NCBI GenBank assembly: GCA_002256245.1
Contig: NKIU01000018.1
Span: 1 to 43,337 of the forward strand
DNA length: 43,337 bases
Direction: 5' to 3'
DNA from: Pseudorhodobacter sp. PARRP1
GTDB lineage: Bacteria; Pseudomonadota; Alphaproteobacteria; Rhodobacterales; Rhodobacteraceae
Every line of letters begins with the position of its first letter. Position 1 is the first letter of the stretch. Positions 24,296-35,523 of this stretch are shown here, piece after piece. A program made the position numbers and the translations under genes. The notes beneath the pieces are model-generated. The model saw only the letters and a program-made list of their open reading frames with translations, was not told where the DNA came from and did no database searches.

Positions 24296-24811
24296 GTGGA
24301 TAGAGCCCAGAAAGAGAAAGTGGTCGATGAACTCGGCCAGATCTTCGCAAGCTCTGGCGTTGTAGTGGTTGCCCACTACGCGGGTATGACGGTTGCACAG
24401 ATGCAGGACCTGCGCGCGAAAATGCGCGAAGTTGGTGGGTCCGTTCGCGTTGCCAAGAACACGCTCGCCAAGATCGCCCTTGGTGGGAAGCCGTCTGAAA
24501 AGATGGGCTCCCTGCTGTCGGGCATGACCATGTTGTCCTACTCGGAAGACCCTGTGGCTGCGGCCAAGGTCTGCGAGGCCTATGCCAAGACGAACGACAA
24601 GTTCGTCATCATTGGCGGCGCAATGGGCGACACGGTTCTGGACCAAGCTGGCGTCAAAGCCGTTGCTTCCATGCCGTCGCGCGAAGAGCTTATCGCTCAG
24701 ATCGTGTCTTGCATTGGCGCACCGGGTTCGGCGATTGCTGGGGCCATTGGCGCGCCTGCTTCGAACATCGCGAGCATCTTGTCGACCATCGAAGAAAAAG
24801 CAGCCGCTTGA
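24296..24811 (+). CDS. rplJ: 50S ribosomal protein L10
   Basis: L10 anchors the L7/L12 dimers to the ribosome. The 171-residue protein has the rRNA-binding N-terminal part ([18 protein letters not shown] near 23-40 and [13 protein letters not shown] near 51-63) and the C-terminal helix that carries L7/L12. The GTG at 24296, with GGAG upstream, is the only start that fits the family. It is 65 bases from rplL and is normally co-transcribed and autoregulated with it. Confidence 0.96.
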   Translation: MDRAQKEKVVDELGQIFASSGVVVVAHYAGMTVAQMQDLRAKMREVGGSVRVAKNTLAKIALGGKPSEKMGSLLSGMTMLSYSEDPVAAAKVCEAYAKTNDKFVIIGGAMGDTVLDQAGVKAVASMPSREELIAQIVSCIGAPGSAIAGAIGAPASNIASILSTIEEKAAA

Positions 24812-24876
24812 TCTTCGACTCGCGTGGGGTTGACCCCTCACCTCGTTGGAACCATCTTAACTGAACGGAACATGAA

Positions 24877-25251
24877 ATGTCTGATCTGAACAAATTGGCC
24901 GAACAAATCGTTGGCCTGACCCTCTTGCAAGCGCAAGAACTGAAAACCATCCTGAAAGACACCTACGGCATCGAGCCGGCAGCTGGTGGCGCAGTGATGA
25001 TGGCTGGCCCGGCTGCTGCTGCAGCTGCTCCGGCTGAAGAGCAAACCGAGTTTGACGTTGTTCTGACCGATGCCGGCCCGAACAAAATCAACGTCATCAA
25101 AGAAGTCCGCACCATCACCGGTCTGGGCCTGAAAGAAGCCAAAGACCTCGTTGAGGCCGGCGGCAAAGTCAAAGAAGCAGTTGGCAAAGCCGACGCTGAA
25201 GGCTTCAAGAAAACCCTGGAAGCCGCTGGCGCCAAGGTTGAACTGAAGTAA
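24877..25251 (+). CDS. rplL: 50S ribosomal protein L7/L12
   Basis: L7/L12 forms the flexible stalk that recruits translation factors. The 124-residue protein has the N-terminal dimerisation domain ([19 protein letters not shown]), an alanine-rich hinge (about 45-55) and the factor-binding domain ([20 protein letters not shown]). Start and length are standard. Confidence 0.97.
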   Translation: MSDLNKLAEQIVGLTLLQAQELKTILKDTYGIEPAAGGAVMMAGPAAAAAAPAEEQTEFDVVLTDAGPNKINVIKEVRTITGLGLKEAKDLVEAGGKVKEAVGKADAEGFKKTLEAAGAKVELK

Positions 25252-25286
25252 TCCTGCACCGGGGTTTGCCTCGGTTGTGATTATTG

Positions 25287-25315
25287 GCTGGGTCGGGGGT
25301 ATCCCCCGGCCCAGC
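25287..25315 (+). terminator. Strong hairpin between rplL and rpoB (attenuator candidate)
   Basis: A 13-bp stem with one G-U pair (arms 25287-25299 and 25303-25315) and a three-base loop lies 35 bases after rplL. No clear T-run follows. In E. coli the same junction holds an attenuator that lets only part of the ribosomal transcripts continue into rpoB; this stem is a candidate for that role or for RNase processing. The remaining 173 bases to rpoB show no gene. Confidence 0.55.
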
Positions 25316-25488
25316 TTATCGCGTCTTGGAACCTGCTTTTGCGAAAGCATGTTCTTGGGTGCGATAAGGTTCGGGAGCCACCCTAAGGGACGGGTGGCAT
25401 GAATAGAACCTATCCCCTCTCGCCAATCGGCACGCCTTCCGTGGCCCGACGGAATGCAGGCCGGCGAAATTGAAAGGTTACGACGCAC

Positions 25489-28400
25489 ATGGCGCAAGCT
25501 TACGTTGGCCAGAAACGAATCCGCCGTTATTTCGGCAAGATCCGTGAAGTTCTGGAAATGCCGAACCTGATCGAGGTTCAAAAATCTTCCTATGATCTGT
25601 TCCTGCGCTCTGGCGACAGTGACAAGCCGCTGGACGGCGAAGGCATCCAGGGCACGTTCCAATCGGTGTTCCCGATCAAGGACTTCAACGAAACCGCCGT
25701 GCTTGAATTCGTCAAGTATGAGCTGGAAAAGCCGAAATACGACGTGGACGAGTGCCAGTCGCGTGACATGACCTATGCGGCACCCCTGAAGGTGACGCTG
25801 CGTCTGATCGTGTTTGATGTCGATGAAACCACCGGGGCCCGGTCGGTCAAGGACATCAAGGAACAAGACGTTTACATGGGCGACATGCCCCTGATGACCT
25901 CGAACGGCACCTTCGTGGTGAACGGCACCGAGCGCGTGATCGTGTCGCAGATGCACCGCTCTCCGGGCGTGTTCTTTGACCACGACAAGGGCAAGACGCA
26001 CTCGTCGGGCAAGCTGCTGTTTGCCTGCCGGATCATCCCGTATCGCGGCTCTTGGCTGGATTTCGAGTTTGACGCGAAAGACATCGTGTTCGCGCGCATC
26101 GACCGTCGCCGCAAACTGCCCGTCACCACGCTGCTGTATGCGCTGGGGATGGATCAGGAAGGCATCATGGATGCCTACTATCAGACCGTGATGTTCAAGC
26201 ATCAGAAGAACAAAGGTTGGGTCACCAAGTTCTTCCCCGACCGTATCCGCGGCACCCGTCCGACGTATGATATCGTCGATGCGGCAACCGGTGACGTGAT
26301 TTGCAAAGCGGGCGAGAAGATGACGCCGCGCATGGCAAATGATCTGGTCAAGGCTGGCAAGGTCACCGACCTGCTGGTGCCCTATGATCACATCATTGGC
26401 CGCTATGTCAGCAAAGACATCATCAACGAAGAAACCGGCGAGATCTGGGTCGAAGCTGGCGACGAACTGACGATGGAATACGACCGCGACGGCGAGCCGA
26501 AGGGTGGTTCGCTCAAGCTGCTGCTCGACCAAGGCATCACCGACATTCCGGTGCTGGACATCGACAACGTCAACGTCGGCCCCTACATGCGCAACACCAT
26601 GGCCGCCGACAAGAACATGGGCCGTGACACCGCGCTTATGGACATCTACCGCGTCATGCGCCCCGGCGAGCCGCCGACCGTTGAAGCGGCAAGCCAACTG
26701 TTCGACACGTTGTTCTTCGATAGCGAGCGTTATGATCTCTCGGCTGTTGGCCGGGTGAAAATGAACATGCGTCTGGATCTGGGCCGCCCGGATACCCAGC
26801 GCACGCTTGACCGTGCCGATATCGTTGCCTGTATCAAAGCCCTCACCGAATTGCGTGATGGCAAGGGCGAGATTGACGACATCGACCACCTCGGCAACCG
26901 CCGGGTGCGCTCGGTTGGCGAATTGATGGAGAACCAATACCGCGTTGGTCTGTTGCGCATGGAGCGCGCGATCAAAGAGCGTATGTCCTCGGTCGAAATC
27001 GACACGATCATGCCGCAAGACCTGATCAACGCCAAACCCGCAGCGGCTGCGGTGCGTGAATTCTTCGGCAGCAGCCAGCTGTCGCAGTTCATGGACCAAA
27101 CCAACCCGCTGTCGGAAGTCACCCACAAGCGCCGTCTTTCGGCACTGGGGCCAGGCGGTTTGACCCGCGAACGTGCAGGCTTTGAAGTGCGCGACGTTCA
27201 CCCGACCCACTATGGCCGGATGTGCCCGATTGAAACGCCAGAAGGTCAGAACATCGGCCTGATCAACTCATTGGCGACCTTTGCGCGTGTGAACAAGTAT
27301 GGCTTCATCGAGACGCCATACCGCAAAGTGATCGACAACAAGGTGACGGATGAAGTCGTCTACATGTCGGCCACCGAGGAAATGCGCCACACGGTTGCGC
27401 AAGCAAACGCCGCGCAAGACGCTGAAGGCCGCTTCACCGACGATCTGATTTCGTCGCGTAAAGCTGGTGACTTCATGCTGAACCCGCCGGAAGCCATCGA
27501 CCTGATCGACGTGTCGCCGAAACAGTTGGTTTCGGTCGCGGCATCGCTGATCCCGTTCCTTGAGAATGACGACGCTAACCGCGCCTTGATGGGCTCGAAC
27601 ATGCAACGTCAGGCGGTGCCTTTGCTGCAAGCCGATGCGCCGTTCGTGGGCACCGGGATTGAAGCCGTGGTTGCGCGCGACTCGGGTGCGGCCATCATGG
27701 CCCGCCGCGCTGGCGTGATCGACCAAGTGGACGCAACGCGTATCGTTGTGCGCGCCACTGAGATGCTGGAACCCGGAGAGCCGGGCGTGGATATCTACCG
27801 TCTGCGCAAGTTCAAACGCTCGAACCAATCGTCCTGCATCAACCAGCGTCCGCTGGTGAAGGTGGGCGACACCGTTCTGCGCACCGAAGTCATCGCTGAC
27901 GGCCCCTGCACCGACTTGGGCGAACTGGCCTTGGGCCGGAACGTCGTCGTGGCGTTCATGCCGTGGAATGGCTACAACTATGAAGACTCGATCCTGATTT
28001 CGGAACGCATTCTGAAAGACGACGTGTTCACCTCGATCCACATCGAAGAATACGAAGTCGCGGCGCGCGATACGAAACTGGGGCCAGAGGAAATCACCCG
28101 CGATATCCCGAACGTCGGCGAGGAAGCCCTGCGCAACCTTGACGAAGCGGGCATCGTGTATATCGGCGCTGACGTGCTGCCGGGCGATATTCTGGTCGGC
28201 AAGATCACCCCCAAAGGTGAATCGCCGATGACCCCGGAAGAAAAACTGCTGCGCGCTATCTTCGGCGAAAAAGCGTCCGACGTCCGCGATACCTCGCTGC
28301 GTCTGCCGCCGGGTGCGTTCGGCACCATCGTCGAAGTGCGGGTGTTCAACCGTCACGGCGTTGATAAAGACGAACGCGCGCTGCAGATCGAGCGTGAAGA

Positions 28401-29622
28401 AGTCGAACGTCTGGCACGCGACCGCGACGACGAACTCGCGATCCTGGAGCGGAACATCTACTCGCGCCTGAAAACCCTGATCACCGGCAAAGTCGCCGTG
28501 AAGGGGCCGAAAGGCATCAAGGCGGGCTCGACCATCGACGCTGAACTCTTGGGCACCTTGTCCAAAGGTCAGTGGTGGCAGTTGGCGCTGGAAGGCGAGT
28601 CTGACGCGAAAGACGTCGAAGCCCTGCACGACCAGTTCGAAGCGCAAAAGCGCGCCCTCGACAACCGGTTCGACGACAAGGTTGAAAAGGTCCGTCGCGG
28701 TGACGATCTGCCTCCGGGCGTGATGAAGATGGTCAAAGTGTTCGTCGCGGTGAAGCGCAAGCTGCAACCGGGCGACAAGATGGCGGGTCGTCACGGCAAC
28801 AAAGGCGTGGTTTCCAAGGTTGTTCCCGTGGAAGACATGCCGTTCCTGGCAGATGGCACCGCTGTTGACCTCGTTCTGAACCCGCTCGGCGTGCCGTCGC
28901 GGATGAACGTGGGCCAGATCCTTGAGACGCATATGGGCTGGGCCGCGCGTGGCCTTGGCATCCGCATCGACGACGCTCTGAAAGAGTATCGCCGCTCGGG
29001 TGACATGACCCCGGTGCGCGACGCTGTGCGCTACGCTTATGGCGACGACACCTACGAGTCCGAGTTTGCCGACCGGTCCGAGGCCGATTTCCTCGAACTG
29101 GCGGGCAACGTGACCAAAGGTGTGCCGATTGCATCGCCGGTGTTCGACGGTGCGAAAGAATCTGACGTGAACGACGCGCTGACTCGCGCCGGGTTCGATA
29201 CGTCGGGTCAGTCGGTGGTGTTCGATGGCCGTTCGGGCGAGCAATTCGCGCGGAAAGTCACCGTGGGCGTCAAGTATATGCTGAAACTTCACCACTTGGT
29301 GGATGACAAGCTGCACGCACGCTCGACCGGGCCTTACAGCCTTGTCACGCAGCAGCCGTTGGGCGGTAAAGCCCAGTTCGGTGGCCAGCGTCTGGGTGAG
29401 ATGGAGGTCTGGGCACTGGAGGCTTACGGCGCCGCTTACACCTTGCAGGAAATGCTGACGGTGAAATCGGATGACGTTGCAGGCCGCACCAAGGTCTATG
29501 AGTCGATCGTCAAGGGCGAAGACAACTTCGAGGCTGGCGTGCCAGAATCGTTCAACGTTCTCGTCAAAGAGGTCCGCGGTTTGGGCCTCAACATGGAACT
29601 CCTGGATGCGGAGGAAGAATAG
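25489..29622 (+). CDS. rpoB: DNA-directed RNA polymerase subunit beta
   Basis: The beta subunit forms half of the RNA polymerase active-site cleft. The 1377 residues are normal for alphaproteobacteria. The rifampicin-binding region is of the sensitive type ([16 protein letters not shown] followed by [13 protein letters not shown]), with the residues matching E. coli D516, H526 and S531 unchanged. Downstream motifs include [14 protein letters not shown] near 1100 and the C-terminal [20 protein letters not shown] that packs against beta-prime. The start follows GAAAGG (AAAGG at 25474-25478). It is followed by rpoC after 88 bases that hold two perfect palindromes. Confidence 0.98.
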   Translation: MAQAYVGQKRIRRYFGKIREVLEMPNLIEVQKSSYDLFLRSGDSDKPLDGEGIQGTFQSVFPIKDFNETAVLEFVKYELEKPKYDVDECQSRDMTYAAPLKVTLRLIVFDVDETTGARSVKDIKEQDVYMGDMPLMTSNGTFVVNGTERVIVSQMHRSPGVFFDHDKGKTHSSGKLLFACRIIPYRGSWLDFEFDAKDIVFARIDRRRKLPVTTLLYALGMDQEGIMDAYYQTVMFKHQKNKGWVTKFFPDRIRGTRPTYDIVDAATGDVICKAGEKMTPRMANDLVKAGKVTDLLVPYDHIIGRYVSKDIINEETGEIWVEAGDELTMEYDRDGEPKGGSLKLLLDQGITDIPVLDIDNVNVGPYMRNTMAADKNMGRDTALMDIYRVMRPGEPPTVEAASQLFDTLFFDSERYDLSAVGRVKMNMRLDLGRPDTQRTLDRADIVACIKALTELRDGKGEIDDIDHLGNRRVRSVGELMENQYRVGLLRMERAIKERMSSVEIDTIMPQDLINAKPAAAAVREFFGSSQLSQFMDQTNPLSEVTHKRRLSALGPGGLTRERAGFEVRDVHPTHYGRMCPIETPEGQNIGLINSLATFARVNKYGFIETPYRKVIDNKVTDEVVYMSATEEMRHTVAQANAAQDAEGRFTDDLISSRKAGDFMLNPPEAIDLIDVSPKQLVSVAASLIPFLENDDANRALMGSNMQRQAVPLLQADAPFVGTGIEAVVARDSGAAIMARRAGVIDQVDATRIVVRATEMLEPGEPGVDIYRLRKFKRSNQSSCINQRPLVKVGDTVLRTEVIADGPCTDLGELALGRNVVVAFMPWNGYNYEDSILISERILKDDVFTSIHIEEYEVAARDTKLGPEEITRDIPNVGEEALRNLDEAGIVYIGADVLPGDILVGKITPKGESPMTPEEKLLRAIFGEKASDVRDTSLRLPPGAFGTIVEVRVFNRHGVDKDERALQIEREEVERLARDRDDELAILERNIYSRLKTLITGKVAVKGPKGIKAGSTIDAELLGTLSKGQWWQLALEGESDAKDVEALHDQFEAQKRALDNRFDDKVEKVRRGDDLPPGVMKMVKVFVAVKRKLQPGDKMAGRHGNKGVVSKVVPVEDMPFLADGTAVDLVLNPLGVPSRMNVGQILETHMGWAARGLGIRIDDALKEYRRSGDMTPVRDAVRYAYGDDTYESEFADRSEADFLELAGNVTKGVPIASPVFDGAKESDVNDALTRAGFDTSGQSVVFDGRSGEQFARKVTVGVKYMLKLHHLVDDKLHARSTGPYSLVTQQPLGGKAQFGGQRLGEMEVWALEAYGAAYTLQEMLTVKSDDVAGRTKVYESIVKGEDNFEAGVPESFNVLVKEVRGLGLNMELLDAEEE

Positions 29623-29626
29623 GTAG

Positions 29627-29671
29627 CCGAAATTCGCGCGAATTTCGGGAACGATTTTCGCGCGAAAATCG
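29627..29671. repeat. Two tandem perfect palindromes between rpoB and rpoC
   Basis: A 22-bp perfect palindrome (29627-29648, half-site CCGAAATTCGC) and a 20-bp perfect palindrome (29652-29671, half-site CGATTTTCGC) are three bases apart and share the core TTCGCGCGAA. Each can form a hairpin in RNA or a cruciform in DNA. They begin five bases after the rpoB stop and end 39 bases before rpoC. No T-run follows. Confidence 0.85.
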
Positions 29672-29710
29672 ACTGCCTTTCCCCCGCAACCCACATTCTT
29701 AGGAATTGAA

Positions 29711-32700
29711 ATGAACCAGGAACTCTCGACCAACCCGTTCAACCCGGTTGCGCCCGTCAAGACGTTTGATGAGATCAAGATCAGCTTGGCCTCGCCGGAA
29801 CGTATTCTGTCGTGGTCTTTCGGCGAGATCAAAAAGCCCGAAACCATCAACTACCGCACGTTCAAGCCCGAGCGTGACGGTCTGTTCTGCGCGCGTATCT
29901 TTGGCCCGATCAAGGATTACGAATGCCTGTGCGGCAAATACAAGCGCATGAAATATCGCGGCGTTGTCTGCGAAAAATGCGGCGTTGAAGTCACGCTGCA
30001 AAAAGTCCGCCGCGAGCGGATGGGTCACATCGAACTGGCCTCGCCGGTTGCGCACATCTGGTTTTTGAAATCGCTGCCAAGCCGCATCGGCCTGATGCTG
30101 GACATGACTTTGCGGGATCTGGAACGCGTTCTGTATTTCGAAAACTACGTCGTGATCGAACCGGGTCTGACCGACCTGACCTATCAGCAGCAGTTGACCG
30201 AGGAAGAATATCTCGACGCGCAAGACCAGTATGGCGCTGACGCTTTCACCGCCAACATCGGCGCGGAAGCGATCCGCGAAATGCTGGCCGCGATTGATCT
30301 TGAAACCACGGCTGAACAACTCCGCGCTGACCTCAAAGAGGCCACTGGTGAGCTGAAGCCGAAGAAGATCATCAAGCGTCTGAAGATCGTGGAGTCGTTC
30401 CTCGAATCCGGCAACCGCCCGGAATGGATGGTGCTGACCGTGCTTCCGGTCATCCCGCCGGAACTGCGTCCGCTGGTGCCCTTGGATGGTGGTCGTTTTG
30501 CGACCTCTGACCTGAACGACCTTTATCGTCGCGTCATCAACCGTAACAACCGTCTGAAGCGCCTGATCGAATTGCGCGCGCCCGATATCATCGTGCGCAA
30601 CGAAAAGCGCATGTTGCAAGAAGCGGTTGATGCGCTGTTCGACAACGGCCGTCGTGGCCGTGTCATCACCGGCACCAACAAGCGTCCGCTGAAGTCGCTG
30701 TCCGACATGCTGAAAGGCAAACAGGGCCGCTTCCGTCAGAACTTGCTCGGCAAGCGCGTCGACTTCTCGGGTCGTTCGGTTATCGTGACCGGCCCGGAAC
30801 TCAAGCTGCACCAGTGCGGCCTGCCGAAGAAGATGGCTTTGGAGCTGTTCAAGCCGTTCATCTATTCGCGTCTGGAGGCCAAAGGGCTTTCCAGCACCGT
30901 GAAACAGGCGAAAAAGCTGGTCGAAAAAGAGCGTCCCGAGGTTTGGGATATCCTGGATGAGGTGATCCGCGAACACCCGGTTCTGCTGAACCGCGCGCCG
31001 ACGCTGCACCGCTTGGGGATTCAGGCGTTTGAACCGATCCTGATCGAAGGTAAGGCTATTCAGCTGCACCCGCTGGTCTGCTCGGCGTTCAACGCTGACT
31101 TTGACGGCGACCAGATGGCTGTGCACGTGCCGCTTTCGCTGGAAGCCCAGTTGGAAGCCCGCGTGTTGATGATGTCCACCAACAACGTTCTGTCGCCCGC
31201 CAACGGCGCACCGATCATTGTTCCGTCGCAAGATATGGTGCTCGGCCTCTATTACACCACCATGAACCGCAAGGGCATGGTTGGCGAAGGCATGATCTTC
31301 ACCGACATTGATGAAGTCGAACACGCGCTTGCCGCGGGTTCGGTGCATCTGCACGCCAGCATCCAAGGCCGTCTGCGTCAGGTTGACGAGCATGGCAATA
31401 TCGTCTGGAAGCGGTTTGACACCACCCCCGGCCGTCTGCGTCTGGGCAACCTGCTGCCGCTGAACGCGAAAGCACCGTTCGATCTGGTGAACCGTCTGCT
31501 GCGGAAAAAAGACGTGCAAACCGTCATCGACACTGTCTATCGCTACTGCGGTCAGAAAGAATCGGTGATCTTCTGCGACCAGATCATGGGCCTCGGCTTC
31601 CGTGAGGCGTTCAAGGCCGGCATCTCGTTTGGTAAAGACGACATGCTGATCCCGGACACCAAATGGCCGATCGTCAACGAAGTCCGCGATCAGGTGAAAG
31701 AGTTCGAACAGCAGTATATGGACGGCCTGATCACGCAGGGCGAGAAGTATAACAAGGTTGTCGATGCCTGGTCGAAGTGCTCGGACAAGGTTGCGGCCGA
31801 CATGATGGCCTCGATTTCGGCGGTGCATTATGACTCGTTGGGCGCTGAAAAAGAGCCGAACTCGGTCTATATGATGTCGCACTCGGGTGCGCGGGGTTCG
31901 CCCGCGCAGATGAAGCAGTTGGGCGGTATGCGTGGTCTGATGGCCAAACCGTCGGGCGAGATCATCGAGACGCCGATCATCTCGAACTTTAAAGAAGGTC
32001 TGACGGTTCTCGAATACTTCAACTCGACCCACGGCGCCCGTAAAGGCCTCGCGGACACCGCGTTGAAGACCGCGAACTCGGGCTATCTGACCCGTCGTCT
32101 GGTCGATGTTGCGCAGGATTGCATCGTGCGTTCGCATGATTGCGGCACCGATCGCGGCATCACCGCTGACGTGGCTGTGAACGATGGTGAAGTGGTGCAA
32201 AGCTTGGCCGAGCGCGTGCTGGGCCGGGTGGCTGCCGACGATATCGTCGTGCCGTTGACTGGCGAAGTGCTGGTGGCGCGCGGCGAGTTGATCGACGAGC
32301 GTCGTGCCGATGCGATCCACAATGCAGGCGTGGCTTCGGCCCGTATCCGTTCGCCGCTGACCTGTGACGCTGAAGAAGGCGTTTGCGCAATGTGCTACGG
32401 TCGTGACCTTGCACGCGGCACGCTGGTTAACCAAGGCGAAGCTGTCGGCATCATCGCCGCGCAGTCGATTGGCGAGCCGGGCACTCAGTTGACGATGCGG
32501 ACGTTCCACATCGGCGGCATTGCGCAGGGTGGCCAACAGTCGTTCCTCGAAGCCAGCCAAGAGGGCAAGATCGAGTTCCGCAACGCCAACCTGCTGTCCA
32601 ACGTCAACGGCGAGCAGATCGTGATCGGCCGCAACATGTCGATTGCGATTGTGGACGAAGCGGGCCAGGACCGCGCCGTGCACAAGCTGACCTATGGCGC

Positions 32701-33925
32701 GAAACTGCACGCCAAAGACGGCACCATGGTAAAACGTGGCACCAAACTGTTCGAATGGGACCCCTACACCTTGCCGATCATCGCCGAAAAGGCGGGGGTT
32801 GCACGGTTCAAGGATCTGATCGCGGGCATCTCGGTGCGCGAAGATACCGATGATGCGACAGGCATGACACAGAAGATCGTGTCCGACTGGCGCTCGGCCC
32901 CGAAAGGTGGCGATCTGAAGCCCGAAGTCATCGTGATGGACCCGGCTACCGGTGAACCTGTGCGCAATGACGGCGGCCATCCGATCAGCTATCCGATGTC
33001 GGTGGATGCGGTTCTGTCGGTCGAAGACGGCCAGGAACTGGTGCCGGGTGACGTTGTGGCGCGTATTCCGCGCGAAGGCGCCAAGACCAAGGACATCACC
33101 GGGGGTCTTCCCCGCGTGGCCGAATTGTTCGAAGCCCGTCGTCCGAAAGACCACGCGATCATCGCCGAAGCCGATGGCTATGTGCGCTTTGGCAAAGACT
33201 ACAAGAACAAGCGCCGCATCACGGTCGAGCCGGTCGATGAAACCTTGCAGCCGCAGGAATACATGATCCCGAAAGGGAAGCATATTCCGGTGCAGGAAGG
33301 CGACTTCGTCCAGAAGGGCGACTACATCATGGACGGCAACCCCGCGCCGCATGACATCCTGCGTATCTTGGGTGTCGAAGCGCTGGCGAACTACATGATC
33401 GACGAAGTGCAGGACGTCTATCGCTTGCAGGGTGTGAAGATCAACGACAAGCACATCGAGGTGATCGTTCGCCAGATGCTGCAGAAGTTTGAGATCCTCG
33501 ACTCGGGCGAGACCACGCTGCTGAAGGGCGAAAACGTCGATAAGCACGAGCTTGACGAGGCCAACGACAAAGCTGCGTCGCATGGGATGCGTCTGGCTAC
33601 TGCTGAACCGATCCTTCTGGGGATCACCAAGGCGTCGCTGCAAACCCGCAGCTTCATCTCGGCGGCGTCGTTCCAGGAAACCACGCGGGTGCTCACCGAG
33701 GCTTCGGTGCAGGGCAAGCGCGACAAACTGGTCGGCCTGAAAGAGAACGTCATCGTCGGTCGCCTGATCCCGGCAGGCACCGGCGGGGCAACCCGTGTGG
33801 TGAAAGCCGTGGCAGCCGACCGCGATACGGTTGTGATCGACGCACGCCGCTCGGAAGCCGAAGTTGCCGCCGCTCTGGCAGCCCCGGCCCCGGCAGCCTT
33901 CGCCGCAGACAGCCGCGACGAGTGA
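29711..33925 (+). CDS. rpoC: DNA-directed RNA polymerase subunit beta-prime
   Basis: The beta-prime subunit carries the catalytic magnesium. The 1404-residue protein has the N-terminal zinc ribbon (CLCGKYK and CEKCGVEVT, about 71-92), the active-site NADFDGDQM with its three metal-binding Asp (near 461-469), the trigger-loop and bridge-helix region, and the second zinc site ([16 protein letters not shown], near 885-900). A short alanine- and proline-rich tail follows. The Shine-Dalgarno AGGA is six or so bases before the ATG. A strong terminator lies directly after the stop. Confidence 0.98.
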   Translation: MNQELSTNPFNPVAPVKTFDEIKISLASPERILSWSFGEIKKPETINYRTFKPERDGLFCARIFGPIKDYECLCGKYKRMKYRGVVCEKCGVEVTLQKVRRERMGHIELASPVAHIWFLKSLPSRIGLMLDMTLRDLERVLYFENYVVIEPGLTDLTYQQQLTEEEYLDAQDQYGADAFTANIGAEAIREMLAAIDLETTAEQLRADLKEATGELKPKKIIKRLKIVESFLESGNRPEWMVLTVLPVIPPELRPLVPLDGGRFATSDLNDLYRRVINRNNRLKRLIELRAPDIIVRNEKRMLQEAVDALFDNGRRGRVITGTNKRPLKSLSDMLKGKQGRFRQNLLGKRVDFSGRSVIVTGPELKLHQCGLPKKMALELFKPFIYSRLEAKGLSSTVKQAKKLVEKERPEVWDILDEVIREHPVLLNRAPTLHRLGIQAFEPILIEGKAIQLHPLVCSAFNADFDGDQMAVHVPLSLEAQLEARVLMMSTNNVLSPANGAPIIVPSQDMVLGLYYTTMNRKGMVGEGMIFTDIDEVEHALAAGSVHLHASIQGRLRQVDEHGNIVWKRFDTTPGRLRLGNLLPLNAKAPFDLVNRLLRKKDVQTVIDTVYRYCGQKESVIFCDQIMGLGFREAFKAGISFGKDDMLIPDTKWPIVNEVRDQVKEFEQQYMDGLITQGEKYNKVVDAWSKCSDKVAADMMASISAVHYDSLGAEKEPNSVYMMSHSGARGSPAQMKQLGGMRGLMAKPSGEIIETPIISNFKEGLTVLEYFNSTHGARKGLADTALKTANSGYLTRRLVDVAQDCIVRSHDCGTDRGITADVAVNDGEVVQSLAERVLGRVAADDIVVPLTGEVLVARGELIDERRADAIHNAGVASARIRSPLTCDAEEGVCAMCYGRDLARGTLVNQGEAVGIIAAQSIGEPGTQLTMRTFHIGGIAQGGQQSFLEASQEGKIEFRNANLLSNVNGEQIVIGRNMSIAIVDEAGQDRAVHKLTYGAKLHAKDGTMVKRGTKLFEWDPYTLPIIAEKAGVARFKDLIAGISVREDTDDATGMTQKIVSDWRSAPKGGDLKPEVIVMDPATGEPVRNDGGHPISYPMSVDAVLSVEDGQELVPGDVVARIPREGAKTKDITGGLPRVAELFEARRPKDHAIIAEADGYVRFGKDYKNKRRITVEPVDETLQPQEYMIPKGKHIPVQEGDFVQKGDYIMDGNPAPHDILRILGVEALANYMIDEVQDVYRLQGVKINDKHIEVIVRQMLQKFEILDSGETTLLKGENVDKHELDEANDKAASHGMRLATAEPILLGITKASLQTRSFISAASFQETTRVLTEASVQGKRDKLVGLKENVIVGRLIPAGTGGATRVVKAVAADRDTVVIDARRSEAEVAAALAAPAPAAFAADSRDE

Positions 33926-33943
33926 TCGTCTGACAAGACATGC

Positions 33944-33975
33944 AAAGGCCCCCCGGGAAACCGGGGGGCCTTTTG
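33944..33975 (+). terminator. Rho-independent terminator of the rif operon
   Basis: Stem GGCCCCCCGG / CCGGGGGGCC (33947-33956 and 33961-33970) with a GAAA tetraloop, preceded by AAA and followed by TTTT. It ends the rplK-to-rpoC transcription unit; in DNA it would also work from the other side for the minus-strand gene that ends at 34055. Confidence 0.9.
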
Positions 33976-34054
33976 CGTTTTGGGGGTGGAGGGGAGACAG
34001 GAAGTGCGCTCGGGTCGTGGAGGAACGGCTGTCGATTTGATCCTTAACTAACGG

Positions 34055-34462
34055 TCACGCCTCTCGCGGGTTCACAAGAGACATGAGTTCGGTAAATGAG
34101 GCCGCCAGAGGTTGAATACTCTCGCTTAGATCAGAGTTTGTCACATCAAAGTAAACAATTCCATTTGCTTCGCCTCGGCGGAAATCAAATGCGATTGCTT
34201 CTCCGGCACCATTACTTCCGATTACAATAAGTCCCGGAAAGAACGTCGCAAACGTGCCTGCGCGCATAGTTTCTGCGACGAATGCCGCATCATCCAAAAC
34301 CAGATTTAGCGGATCAATCGAAAGCGGCCCCTCGCCTCCATTGCTCATGCTCAGGAATGACAGGTAGTCATCAGGCAGGGAATTTCCTGATGCCGCCATC
34401 AGATCATCAAGTTCAGTTGGCGCAGCGCCTATTTGGACATGCCAGTCTTTGTCTTTAAACAT
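34055..34462 (-). CDS. SMI1/KNR4 (SUKH) family protein
   Basis: A 135-residue soluble protein with the SUKH pattern: LPDDYLSFLSMSNGGEG near 28-44, FFPGLIVIGSNGAGEAIAF near 75-93 and a C-terminal ESIQPLAASFTELM helix. SUKH proteins are common immunity proteins against contact-dependent or polymorphic toxins, but many are orphans of unknown role. The ATG at 34462 follows GAGAGGGG. It is the only clear gene on the minus strand in this window. No toxin gene is adjacent; only a short cysteine-rich frame lies upstream. Confidence 0.75.
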   Translation of the reverse strand: MFKDKDWHVQIGAAPTELDDLMAASGNSLPDDYLSFLSMSNGGEGPLSIDPLNLVLDDAAFVAETMRAGTFATFFPGLIVIGSNGAGEAIAFDFRRGEANGIVYFDVTNSDLSESIQPLAASFTELMSLVNPREA

Positions 34463-34472
34463 CAGGCCCCTC

Positions 34473-34565
34473 TCATTGCAACATACCTACGTTCCGGCAC
34501 ATTAACTCATCGCAGCAACGGCAAACACATTCGAATTGATGGCCCAAGTCGCCGCAACGTATCAT
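34473..34565 (-). CDS. Possible short cysteine-rich ORF upstream of the SUKH gene
   Basis: Thirty codons on the minus strand contain five cysteines (RCGDLGHQFECVCRCCDELMC), which suggests a small zinc knuckle. The frame can be extended to a GTG at 34685 (70 residues). It ends ten bases before the SUKH start, overlapping that gene's ribosome site. I do not recognise it and it may be a remnant. The rest of 34463-34818 shows no other gene. Confidence 0.25.
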   Translation of the reverse strand: MIRCGDLGHQFECVCRCCDELMCRNVGMLQ

Positions 34566-34818
34566 GTTCTCGCGGCCAGTTTGCGCAACCATAAGGTTAC
34601 TTGCTTTTGTATTTTCGCAGCGTTTCGCCACGCTATGCATGTCGTGCCACCTCCGCCCACCGCAAACTGCGCCAGCACGGATCACGTCCAGCGCGTTGGC
34701 GTTCGGCGTGAAGCCGCGCGGGCGATTTCCGCCACCGCATCACATACAGCGCCGCAGGCACTGGAAACCGTGCCGCGAAACTGCCAGATTGCTTCCCGTG
34801 ACACAGGTTTGGCGCATC

Positions 34819-35169
34819 ATGGCTGGCGTTTTGGGCCGTCTCAATCCGTGGATTGCGGCGTTGCTGCTGATTGGCCTGCTGCAAGACCCGCAAGTGGCGC
34901 TGCAAATCCGCTCTGCGCCGCAGGTCAGCGTCCAGCCTGTGGCGCTGCTTGCAACCACGCCGAAATTCGCGCTGGCCAAGCCCGCCACCCCGGAAACCCG
35001 CGCGCGGCTGTTGCCGCTGCTCGATGCGGGCAACGCGGCTTTGGTCCGGCCTGCGTCTGCGTTTCAACGGCTACCAAGTGTGACGCTGCCGCCGCTGCCG
35101 CAGCAGTCCAGATGGCACGGCCCGCAGGCGCGTGGCCCGCCTAACCCCCTTGCGCACCGTCTGATCTGA
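34819..35169 (+). CDS. Small hypothetical membrane or secreted protein
   Basis: A 116-residue frame with one N-terminal hydrophobic segment (LNPWIAALLLIGLLQ, residues 8-22) followed by an alanine- and proline-rich, basic tail. GC-rich codon use matches the neighbouring genes. The ribosome site is weak and a longer in-frame start exists at 34564, but the upstream part does not look coding. I do not recognise a family. It is followed in the same direction by two even smaller membrane-protein genes, so the three may be a unit. Confidence 0.45.
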   Translation: MAGVLGRLNPWIAALLLIGLLQDPQVALQIRSAPQVSVQPVALLATTPKFALAKPATPETRARLLPLLDAGNAALVRPASAFQRLPSVTLPPLPQQSRWHGPQARGPPNPLAHRLI

Positions 35170-35226
35170 TCCGCACAGGTGGGCCTTGGCCTGCCTGTGC
35201 GCTGACATGTAACGCAAGGAAAACAC

Positions 35227-35388
35227 ATGAATACTCCAACGACGCCGGCACCAGATGCCGCGCAGCAAACGCGGGCCCCGGACCTGCCTGACCAAAGCGG
35301 GCTGCAAATTCTGATCAACTGGGTCGTGTTGACCCTCGGTTTGGGCGGTGTCGCAGCCCTTGGCGCTGTCCTGCCGGAATTTTTGTGA
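35227..35388 (+). CDS. 53-residue single-pass membrane protein
   Basis: A clear ribosome site (AAGGA, six bases) precedes an ATG and 53 codons. The N-terminal half is polar and proline-rich; residues about 27-50 (LQILINWVVLTLGLGGVAALG) form one transmembrane helix. It ends four bases before the next start codon. I do not recognise the family; the translation signals and tight spacing argue that it is real. Confidence 0.55.
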   Translation: MNTPTTPAPDAAQQTRAPDLPDQSGLQILINWVVLTLGLGGVAALGAVLPEFL

Positions 35389-35392
35389 GGTG

Positions 35393-35485
35393 ATGATGAA
35401 AAGCAATGGCCTGAAACTGACCATCGCCGCGCTGATTGCGCTGGCGATCCTTGGCGGTGATTTCATCTCCTCGCTGACCCTCTAA
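35393..35485 (+). CDS. 30-residue hydrophobic membrane miniprotein
   Basis: Two ATG codons (35393, 35396) follow GAGG, which overlaps the end of the previous gene. The 29 or 30 residues have a short polar, lysine-containing start (MKSNGLK) and a hydrophobic helix (LTIAALIALAILGG). The size is typical of single-helix miniproteins that bind larger membrane complexes. A perfect 12-bp hairpin follows six bases after the stop, which fits the end of a transcription unit. Confidence 0.5.
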   Translation: MMKSNGLKLTIAALIALAILGGDFISSLTL

Positions 35486-35490
35486 ACCGG

Positions 35491-35523
35491 GCAGGGCGCA
35501 GGCACCCCACACCTGCGCCCTGC
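35491..35523 (+). terminator. Hairpin after the miniprotein genes
   Basis: Perfect 12-bp stem (GCAGGGCGCAGG / CCTGCGCCCTGC, 35491-35502 and 35512-35523) with a nine-base loop. No T-run follows, so termination strength is uncertain. Confidence 0.6.

Noticed and set aside
24838-33643. Very long open frames on the minus strand opposite rplL, rpoB and rpoC (up to 1314 codons)
   Set aside because: They mirror the codon bias of the true genes (GC-rich third positions), give arginine- and histidine-rich translations without family motifs, and have no ribosome sites.
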